From Heterotrichella gracilis (lineage: Eukaryota; Sar; Xanthophyceae; Tribonematales; Xanthonemataceae): a DNA stretch of 64,000 nt. Location: NCBI GenBank assembly GCA_032358255.1, contig JAULBX010002002.1, forward strand, positions 62,001 through 126,000, written 5' to 3'. Each line of letters starts with the position of its first letter. The first letter of the stretch is position 1. The notes below the pieces were generated by a model. It worked only from the letters and a program-made list of their open reading frames with translations. It was not told the origin of the DNA and searched no databases. The translations under genes and the position numbers were made by a program. This document shows positions 55,938-64,000 of this stretch, piece by piece.

Positions 55938-58744
55938 TCAGCTTCCCTGGGTTTCATCGGGGGCCTCGGGCAGGCTGTCCGTTGAGAGCTTGTCTGAGTA
56001 GCTTCTGCGGGCGGCGCTGAGGGCTGTTTTGAGCACCGAGGGATCGACGCCTGAGCCAACATTGCGGCTGCCGGTGGTGTATGAGCTGCTGCGGCTTGGA
56101 TCGAGACTGCAAAGAATGGGGAGCAATCATGCGCATGATACCACGATACATAGGCAAGCACCCATCCTGCAAGTGCGCACGGCCCATGTCCAGGGTACCA
56201 AGTATCGCACAACCTGTTATGATATCAAATCAGCAGCAGCACACTGCCTCAGGTTAGCCAGCGCACCACACCCGCTAACCTTGTGTCCAACACCCTGGCA
56301 GGCACCACAAAGTCAGCAACACCCCGCATGCCAGCCCATTTACCTTGGGACTGTTTCAAAGTCGTGGAATCGCCTGCTTGGGCGGCGGTTGAGCGTGGAG
56401 CCGCTGAGCTTGCTTGCGTTGCGCTGCTGGTAGGAGCTGCAGGGGGTGAAGCGCTGTGCACATCAAAAAACACACCACGTGTCATGCTCGTGCAGCTGTA
56501 GGGAGTCTCACGCACAGGCAGCGAAGCACCAACTGGTGATTGCCCGCTCCTTGCTGATCCCATGGTTGTGGTGTAGGTGGATGGTTGAAGTGGTAGTGGA
56601 TTGGGATGCAGCAAAGGCTGAGCAGTGTCAACACAGTCACATTCAAGAACACAGGCATGCAAAAGCATGTGCAACGTCGCATCAGGGCCAGGCAATGCAG
56701 GCAATGCCGCCCATCGACAATGATTGCCTGCAGGGTCTTGGTAGCGTGCACACACCTGAGCGCCTCTTCGTCCACCTCGCCCGACTGTTCTTGGAACTCA
56801 ATGATGACGACGGTGATGTCATCAGTGCGGGGTTCATGTTTGAGCCACAACTGGTACGCCTCGTCAACAATTATTTGAGATGCAAGTGCCAGGTCACCAA
56901 CCCTTGCTATCTGCACACAGATAAGCGCAAAATTTGCATCAAGAGCCTGCCATAGAGGTTTGACATGCATCTGACACACAGCCATGACAGTGGACGGCAT
57001 GCACCATGAAGCAGGATTGGCGCCAGCGATGTTTGCAGGCGGGCACTTACGATGTCAACCACTTGCTGGCTGCTCATGAATTCGAAGACCCCGTCGGATG
57101 CGATGATGGCATACGGCGCATATGTGCCGTTCACCTCCAGATCAAACATTTCTGGCTCAGCTGACACGCCGATTGACTCAGCCACTGCAGATGCGTGACC
57201 AAGAAATCAGAAATTATGCAGCACCCAGCATGATCGGCATGGATGGAGTGGCTCCCTTCATGCATTCACCATACCAAGCCATTTGGCATTTACAGGTGGT
57301 TATAAAAAATACTTTTGCAATCTGCCACTTGCCTGCATCGCCTAGACTCCGCGTGAAGGCGGTCCCAGGATAGGCCCCATCGGGTGCCCACAGGCGAGGT
57401 GGATCATCCGTGTCTTCGTCAAATTCGCTCCAGCATTTCACATTGGGGTCCTGCACAAAGAGCACAGGGACATGCAGCTTATGTCATGTCAGATTGGAAA
57501 GCTGTCCCCGTTCTCAGGGCCACATGGGCTGCCCTAATTACAAACACTTGAGCAGCAAGCTCACTCAGAAATTGTGCAGGAAATGCCAGGGCAGACTTGA
57601 GTGGCGCAAGCTGGCGCAAGGCTGATTGCTGAAATGGCTGTACTGGCTGCTGCAGTGCATGCAGGTGGATGCCTGGACACATGCAAAATGCTAGACTGTC
57701 TGCTGCGCAAGCAGAGGCACCGCGCTACGACTAGCAGTACCTTGATCCCGTTGAGCTGGTCCAGCGTCATCACCCGCGCCCCTGCTTTCATCACTCTCTC
57801 ACACTCATCAGGCCTACACAGCACAGAGCACAAGCTCACTCGCAGAACCACGGTGCATGGCGCCTGCAGTGCAGTGCAGCACTTGGCAACCTGCAGACCA
57901 CCTGCATGCCGGAAAGGGGTTCACCTGAACGGAGTTTGGTCGCGTGTCAAGTCCTTCGCAACTAGCTTGCCTTGCTTCGTCATTACTGCTAGAACAGCCC
58001 TAGAGTCACCCACGTTTGCTGCATGGAGCTCACGCCCGTTCAGCACCAGGATGCAACCTGTGGTGCCGCTCAGATCATCATCGATCTGAGATGAGTGCAA
58101 TAGCTTGTTGGTGAACTCCAAAGACCTCTCCAGAGCTGCTGCTGTGTTGGTGACCGACTCCTCCATCTCAAAGAAGCAGTCTGCCACCTGCAGCAGCAAG
58201 TGGGTTGCCTGGCTTAGTCATCGCCACTGGGTGTGCTGCTGTTTGCACGCGTCCGTGTGTCCTAAAGGTTCAGGGCAATAAAGGATGATGAAACAAAACA
58301 TAACTTCCCTTTCCCTATTCCTGTTGCCTTCTTGAGGCTTACTCAGGCTGCAAAGGGTTTGGCAGTTTGCACCAGAGCCCAGCTTACCTTGTGCTTGCAG
58401 AACTCGCTGCATTGTGCACCCCATTCCCCGTGCCCGTCAAAAACGCCAAAGAAGACGAGCTCCTTTCCTGGCCTGACAGCATACTTTATACAGTACGTGT
58501 CCTGGTTGGTCCTGTCTGGCGAATCAGGGTAAAAACCTCGCTGGCATCTGTAGGCATACGAGATGCTGTACTTTGAGTTTGGCAGTTCCAGCACGTTTGT
58601 CCCAGCGACGAGCCCGGTTTCCCTGTTGGTCTGGTGTGAAAACTGGGCTAGGTTTGACTGTGACTCTCTGCCCAGAACCGTTGCCCGCCTCTGCGAAACT
58701 CGCTGGTAAGAATCGCCCTTCTGCGATGAGGGCCCGCAGCCCAT
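55938..58744 (-). CDS. PP2C protein phosphatase with N-myristoylation signal
   Basis: Eight exons join in frame: 58744-58388, 58187-57925, 57813-57741, 57450-57333, 57184-57051, 56910-56756, 56436-56344, 56106-55938, giving 453 residues. PP2Cs remove phosphate from Ser/Thr using two metal ions. The metal motifs are present: [55 protein letters not shown] and RTDDITVVI. The N-terminus MGCGPSS fits N-myristoylation plus palmitoylation, so membrane attachment is likely. The phosphatase core resembles that of the plant PP2C-kinase fusion proteins, but here it ends in an 85-residue Ser/Arg-rich tail instead of a kinase. Intron 4, after 57333, begins with GC rather than GT. Intron 3 holds a LINE remnant. 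The last two exons rest on phase and composition. Confidence 0.9.
57517..57655 (+). mobile_element. LINE 3' fragment in a PP2C intron
   Basis: Plus-strand sequence matches the end of the LINE at 22838-23297: cagggccacatgggctgc, then gccagg.cag.cttgagtggcg and gcaagg.tgattgctga. It can be translated in part as [14 protein letters not shown]. It is antisense to the phosphatase gene, short, and not functional. Confidence 0.75.
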
Positions 58745-60860
58745 CTGCCCAACTGTCGTGACACAGCTAGGGGCAGGCCAGATGTAAACACTGTTTTAGA
58801 TCCAGTGCCGATGTAGTGTCTCGCGGTGTCAAGTTATAGAAGTTATCCGTACAGTTAACTCGAGTCCCAGCCGGACATGCATGTCATTCAGGGTTTCAAC
58901 ATGGGCGATCTAAAACGCAGAGTATTTCCACTCAGGCAACGGCTAGGACTATTTATGTAAACAGCGTACAAGCGTATTTTGCCCAATTGCGTGCGTTGCG
59001 TTTGCTTGCAGAGATTAAGTGGGCCTGTATTAATACTCTGCCCAGACTCTGCCCTGGAAAAGTGGCAAGGACAAGGACACGGCACCACCTGGATATACAT
59101 ACTATCAATATAGGGTTTGGCAGTGGTATGAACGAACAGACGTACTCATAAATTCTCCGCTAAAGCTCTTAGTAATAGTCGCCTGCTATAGGCGAGTTAT
59201 ACTAAGTAGAAACCTACGACTTTGCATCATCTGTATTGACAGGGACTGCCCTTCCCTCCTTGTAGAGCTGGCAGGGTGTTTTCCAGCAGCCACCTGAGGT
59301 TGACTTTGAACGACATAATCTTTCTTGGTCTCAAGGACCGACTTGTTGTTCTGCGAGCCCAGCGTTCCTTGCCCTATAGCGACTTATATGCATGCATACA
59401 TATATGTGTCGCTGGGTTTGTCAAAGTTAAAGCGCTTGGTGCGCTCGTGATAGAGCAAACTAATAGACTCTTCAAGACACTGGGTTGCCTGGTTTCGCTT
59501 CAACCCTGTCCTGGCGCTGCTTGCCAATGGTGTGCGACAAGTGCGAAAAGCAGCTCAGTAAGGTGGGTGCATACAGTTTGCCAGGCCTGGTGCTATCCCT
59601 GCATAGCTGTTGGCTTTGTGGACTCTAATATATATATCCACACTGCGTACACAGGGAGCACTGCCAGACAAGTGGAAGGATGGCGCCAGTAACACAATGG
59701 AAAGTGGAGGGCGGAAAGTGAACGAGAACAAACTGCTATCAAAGAAAAAGAGGTAATAAATCTTGCGCTCTGCCAGTCCATGCACGACCCCACTGGCAGG
59801 TCCATAAGGGGTGCATATTTCATGCAGGTGGGCTCCATATGCAACCAAGTGTAGTGTGTGCAAACAACAGCTCCACCAACAAGCCATCTATTGCCAAAAT
59901 TGCGCGTACGCCAAGGGAGTGTGTGCAATGTGCGGGAAGCAAATACTTGACACAAGCAAGTACAAGCAGTCGGCCGCGTGAGCTCACTAGTTGGTCAATA
60001 CAAGCAGGTTTGCCTTGAAGGCTTCAGTCATATGGGTAACATTCGCACGTTGGTCACTCTGGTACCGTACCCCACCTGCTGCAGCAAAACACCTGCCAGT
60101 ATGGTCCCCTGGTGTTTGGCGGGCGAGCCAGTTGAAGTTGACGTCCTTTCAGTTTTGGTGTTGTTGGCATTTTACCCTATTGGGTGGTTTAGGCTGCCTA
60201 ATACCCAGTTCAGCGTCATGTTGCTTGTTCCAGTTATACTGAACTATCCATCCACCACCCTGGCAGTATTTTGTGTGGCGATGGGTTAATCCAGCATGCA
60301 ACATCCAGCAAGTGGGACCACCCTTGATCCTCCTTCAAGAGAGGCTGTAAGGTGAACCCTTTCTTCATACCCTGCCAGCCCCATCAGCAGGCCGCATAGG
60401 CGTTCAACAGCGTCCCCGACAACGCATGTGTGCACACCATGCAAATCACCGTTTGCCCTGGTTGCAAGTGTGGCCTCAACGCACTTGAAGCTCTGTAACA
60501 TACCGATGGTTATCATCACCAATTGCAAATGGGTATCGATGCATGAACCCAGCGAAAGGCTATTGCACCTGTGCAGAGCTCCCAATGCCTCCTTTAGCAG
60601 GAGGGTGCAATGGGTGCTGCAGGCAGCCCCTGCACCTGTCCCCGCAGCCCCCGCACCACCAGGCAGCGCGGTGATGTGTGTGCGCATGAGGTACAGTAGG
60701 ACGGGAACATGCGGCGTGTTGCCAGTACAGCTGTCCCCAAGACCTGCTCATTGGGCACCCGCCAGTGGCACAATGTACTGGCTGGTTACTGTGACTGTCA
60801 GCGGATCAGATAGTTACAGCGTGGTGTTTTGAACGCGTAGCAGGTCGTGAGACGACCAGC
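58745..60860. other. Intergenic region, PP2C / eL42
   Basis: About 2.1 kb without a recognised gene. It includes the PP2C promoter. Open frames on both strands lack domains and splice logic. Confidence 0.45.
60814..60818 (-). terminator. TGTAA polyadenylation signal of the eL42 gene
   Basis: TTACA on the plus strand, TGTAA on the sense strand, lies 43 bases after the eL42 stop, a typical distance for a compact algal ribosomal-protein gene. A perfect 6-bp stem with a 3-base loop (ggtcgt-gag-acgacc, 60843-60857) lies between stop and signal. Confidence 0.5.
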
Positions 60861-61779
60861 CTAGTACATGCCACCCTTGGCCTTCTTGTCACCACCAATC
60901 TCGAAGTGCTTGCAGCGCTGCACACACAAACAGCACAGTCAGCAGTGGACAGCAAGATGATGTACATGTCAGCCCTGGCTTCCGCAGACTTGAGCAGCGA
61001 TGCGGAGCGCAGTGCGCCATCCTGTGCAACATGGGTGCAGAGCAACCCCAACAAAATGGCATTCGCACCTTCAGCCCGTGCATGTGCACTGCCTTGCATA
61101 CTTGGCACTGCAACCTCAACACAATCTTCTTGGTGGTCTTGGCCTGTAAGTGTACCATTCAGTTAGCCCTGGTTGAGCGCAACAGGATGGATACCCTCAT
61201 ATGCGCTTGCAGATTTTGCCCCAGTATTATCTCGCGAGATGCAGGGGGGCTCCCTCCAACAGGGTTATTGATGCAAGTAATGACCATCAACATTGCACAT
61301 AACGATGCAAAGGCTGTGTGCACTGGTTCAGAGGAGCAATATGCAAGCTGGGTTGCCCCTTACCTTCTTGTGGAAGACAGGCTTTGTCTGACCACCATAT
61401 CCTGACTGCTTGCGGTCATACCGCCTCTTGCCTGTGATGGAGCACAATTCCCAGTCATGTAACGGCACTGGAATAACAAAACCCACGGGTGGTTGAACAC
61501 CCTGCCCTTTCATCCATGCCCAAACCCTGCGTACCTTGGGCATACAGACTGGCTTTGCCAGTCTTGTACTGGGTGACCTTGTGCACTGTGTGCTTTTTGC
61601 AGTTCTTGTTCTTGCAGAACGCCTTCTTGGTCTTCGGGACGTTCACCTACGAGTGATGGCACAGTTAGAAGACGATACCCCCCCCCGGAGACGATGAAGT
61701 GCAGATGCATTGTGCTGGACGGCCGCCAGGATGGTAGCATGCGGGTTGCAGGTCCGGAACAGGCGCGCATGCTCACCAT
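60861..61779 (-). CDS. Large-subunit ribosomal protein eL42 (L36a/L44)
   Basis: Five exons join in frame: 61779-61777, 61646-61535, 61431-61364, 61143-61069, 60917-60861, giving 104 residues. eL42 sits at the tRNA E site of the 60S subunit. The start [12 protein letters not shown], the block [18 protein letters not shown] and the end [16 protein letters not shown] are all family-diagnostic. Cysteine pairs in CKNKNC, CQVC and RC suit the zinc ribbon. Residue 56 is proline, the state linked to cycloheximide sensitivity. The segment between the third and fourth exon-coded blocks is one or two residues shorter than in animals. The start codon alone forms the coding part of exon 1 (ATG followed directly by GTGAGC). 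The mature protein fits the family length of about 105. Confidence 0.95.
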
Positions 61780-62603
61780 CTTGCCGAGTTTCCCCACGCT
61801 CTCGTGGCAACACAGCCCCGTCGGCGGCTGTCTACTGAAAAGAGGGCGATGCACGCTGCAGAGCCCCAACTTTCAGTAAAGCAGCAAAACCTATTTTTCC
61901 GCCGCACTCAAGGGGAGCTGTTTAATAACGTCAAACGGGCTGACTGCGGAATATGTTTACATGCATGGAAGGCTTGCATTCATACTATAAGCAAGCACAG
62001 GAGCGAATCTCTTTTCCAAACTTGTAGCTCTTCAGCTGTTTGTCTACGTTGTGCAGGGGATCGGTGCCAGTGGCGTTCAGCGGCATCAGGTCCATGCCAT
62101 GTGCGCCAACCCACTCAGACTCTAGCTTGTTGCAGCACCCTCGCACCTAAGAAGGGGGTAGTCCCTAGAAACATTCTAGATATATGTTGAAGCTTGAACG
62201 TCCAAGAAGTGCAGTAAGCTGCTTGGATTGAACCTGCAGGCTGAACAATTGGGCACATTCCAATCAGATGCGGGGCTGAGCACAAATCAAGCGCTAGCCA
62301 AGATACTTGACACACGTAAGCACCCTCTACTAACAAGTTCAAAAAGCATAGTGCACCAACGACGGCGGTGTGGGCACGTTCAGTGCAACACGACACCTGG
62401 TTTGCTCAAAGGGTGAAGTTCTTATTGCTGTGTAGACTGGTGAGTGTTGAGTCACCAACCAGATCAACCTGTGGATTGCATGGCTTAAGCTATGCTCTTA
62501 GATCTAAATCCCTTAGTCATGCGGAACCTGTTGACCAGCGCCACGCCTAATCATGCCTATGTCACTCCAAACCCGCAGGACGTGACACCACAGCATACCT
62601 AGC
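61780..62603. promoter_or_regulatory. Divergent promoter region, eL42 / PGM3
   Basis: This is 824 bases between outward-facing genes, holding the 5' leader of eL42 and both promoters. No coding frame is supported. No specific element can be named. Confidence 0.4.
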
Positions 62604-64000
62604 ATGGAGCGCTTGAAGCAGTCAATACTAGTGGGTTCCTCCAAGTTCCCCAAACCAGACTCCTTTGTACCAACATATGGTACTGCGGGATTTAGGGCGG
62701 ATGGCGCCTTGCTTGCGTCCACCCTGTACAGGTAATTACCCTGAGCATGGGGTTTAGGGGTTAGGGTTTATGGTGGGATCAAGCAGGGAGTGTGCTTTGT
62801 GTGAGGTGCTGACTTGCTGTACCGATACAGGTGCGGCTTGCTGATGGCCGCCAGGTCTGTCAAGACAGGCCTGACGACGGGCATTGTCGTCACAGCGTCA
62901 CACAACCCTGAGAACGACAACGGGGTCAAGCTTGTTGACCCCAGCGGGGAGATGCTCAGCCAGGACTGGGAGGTCTACGCTGATGAGTTGGCCGCAGCAA
63001 GCACAGACGATGCGGTGTATGCATCGCTCATGAAGCTTGTAAACGAGGAGAAAATCCCTGGCGGTAAGTACCACAAGCCCTAGGAAACTTTGTACGGCCA
63101 CACCTCCTCTGCGCACTCGAATTCACTAGCCACTGTGCCTGTAGGACATGGGAAAGTGCTATTGGCCAGGGATACCCGGCCCAGTGGGGTTGCACTGCTG
63201 CGTGCAGCCACCGCTGGCATTGAGGCATTGCAAGCTACCGCTGAGGATTGTGGAGTGCTGACAACTCCCCAACTCCACTGGATGGTTCGAGAAAGAAATG
63301 CTGGTCGGCCAAGCACAGAAACTGACTACGTTGACTGCTTGTGCAGCAATTTCTTGGAAATCCTTGGGTCAAATGGGCAGTCGAACGAAGTAAGTAAGCA
63401 TCTCTTGGCCTCCCTGTGAATGGCCCATTGCTGTTCTACTGGATTTTTTTTGTCACTTTCTGTTGAATCAAAATACTTATAAGTAAAACACAGATCCATA
63501 TTAAATTTAGATTTTGCGGTCACGCTTTTTCCACAGGCATTGGTGGTGGATTGTGCAAATGGTGTTGGCGCTGCCAAGTTGCAGGAGATAGGAAAGCGTT
63601 TGGATGCCGTGGCTACATTCGACCTGCGCAACACAGGTGTGAACATTGCTCATTGTTGCTCACCCGAACATTACTCCCCCCAGAGGAGGCAATTGTTTCC
63701 TTTTTTGTTCATGCACAGCCGGTTTAGCAGCCAATCTTGCACCTGCGGCGCCAAACAGTTTGGTCCTCGCGCTCGTTATATTGGTGATCTTCCGCCATCG
63801 GAGGTCTTGTTGGGTTAGGTCAGCCCATGTGATCCTAGGCCCCTGCACCGTACCAAACACATGCATGTTACGCTTTTTTCTACTGACCGACTTTGGTCGT
63901 GCTGCAGGTGATGGTGTTCTCAATGGCTTATGCGGGGCAGACCATGTGCAGAAAGAGCGGGAAATGCCTGTGGATTTCGCCGCGGTGCCGGATGGGAGCA
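62604..64000 (+). CDS. Phosphoacetylglucosamine mutase (PGM3/AGM1), 5' part
   Basis: Five exons are in the window: 62604-62731, 62831-63063, 63145-63389, 63537-63636 and 63908 to beyond the edge. They code about 267 residues of a protein that is usually about 550. The enzyme converts GlcNAc-6-phosphate to GlcNAc-1-phosphate in UDP-GlcNAc synthesis. The phosphoserine loop is TASHNPENDNGVK, the N-terminus has FVPTYGTAGFRADG, and LLARDTRPSG and VVDCANGVGAAKL are further family blocks. The last legible stretch, GLCGADHVQKEREMP, corresponds to the metal-loop side of the domain II-III junction; the rest lies outside the window. Intron 1 begins with a donor followed by GGGGTTTAGGGGTTAGGG. There is no targeting peptide, so it is cytosolic. 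Confidence 0.93.

Noticed and set aside
55385-56212. Long minus-strand open frame overlapping the PP2C last exon
   Set aside because: Low-complexity His/Gln/Pro composition. The other frame gives a phase-consistent, Ser-rich tail with a stop and proper acceptor.
59965-59990. Cluster of restriction-like sites suggesting vector contamination
   Set aside because: Only short chance matches within otherwise ordinary algal sequence; no vector backbone is seen.
1-64000. Prokaryotic or organellar origin
   Set aside because: Many spliced nuclear-type genes (RPB11, eL42, SAM50, endosulfine) and telomere-type repeats exclude it.

Overview
This window is nuclear DNA of a green alga (Viridiplantae, Chlorophyta). 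The genes are broken by many short GT-AG introns and code for a full eukaryotic mix: an RNA polymerase II subunit, a cytosolic ribosomal protein, protein kinases, a PP2C phosphatase and endosulfine. A WHIRLY single-strand DNA-binding protein, a TGD5-like plastid lipid-transfer protein and an SnRK2-like kinase point to the plant lineage. TTTAGGG/CCCTAAA telomere-type motifs inside introns fit a plant-type telomere, so a trebouxiophyte-like alga is more likely than Chlamydomonas. This lineage call is an inference of modest confidence. Exons were joined by hand, requiring GT-AG borders, continuous phase and family-typical protein; in every multi-exon model the summed exon lengths are a multiple of three.

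Layout: (-) small membrane protein, last exon only (634-993); (-) BRO1-domain protein, 8 exons (1412-5741); (-) glyoxalase II, 6 exons (7314-9502 or 9658); (+) YAK1 kinase, 7 exons (10575-15235); (+) GT-A-like glycosyltransferase, 4 exons (17661-19862). A segmental duplication of that gene's 3' end follows (22440-24030), with a broken LINE insertion inside it and a separate terminal-inverted-repeat element in between. Next come (+) a BTB-BACK protein, 8 exons (24171-27724); (-) TGD5-like, 4 exons (28633-29329); (+) RPB11, 4 exons (30026-30736); (-) SnRK2-like kinase, 6 exons (32419-35354); (+) MYG1 nuclease, 6 exons (36557-39185); (+) LysM membrane protein, 1 exon (40137-40751); (+) SAM50, 7 exons (41626-45059); (+) serine racemase/threonine dehydratase-like enzyme, 8 exons (46125-50138); (-) WHIRLY, 7 exons (51159-53649); (+) endosulfine, 3 exons (54027-54587); (-) PP2C, 8 exons (55938-58744); (-) ribosomal protein eL42, 5 exons (60861-61779); (+) the 5' part of phosphoacetylglucosamine mutase (62604 to the window end).

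The genes are ordinary housekeeping and signalling genes with no pathway cluster; several act in organelles (SAM50, WHIRLY, TGD5, perhaps glyoxalase II and LysM). The most unusual signal lies in the introns. In at least six genes a short segment spanning an exon edge and its splice site has been tandemly duplicated into the intron, usually with telomere-like TTTAGGG/CCCTAAA sequence as spacer. The copies carry intact splice sites but dead-end reading frames. The telomere-like motif also shows a strand preference: mostly G-rich on the sense strand after donors and C-rich before acceptors, with exceptions. This recurrent architecture is the best candidate here for an undescribed process, such as intron growth or gain by splice-site duplication, or telomere-repeat-linked break repair.
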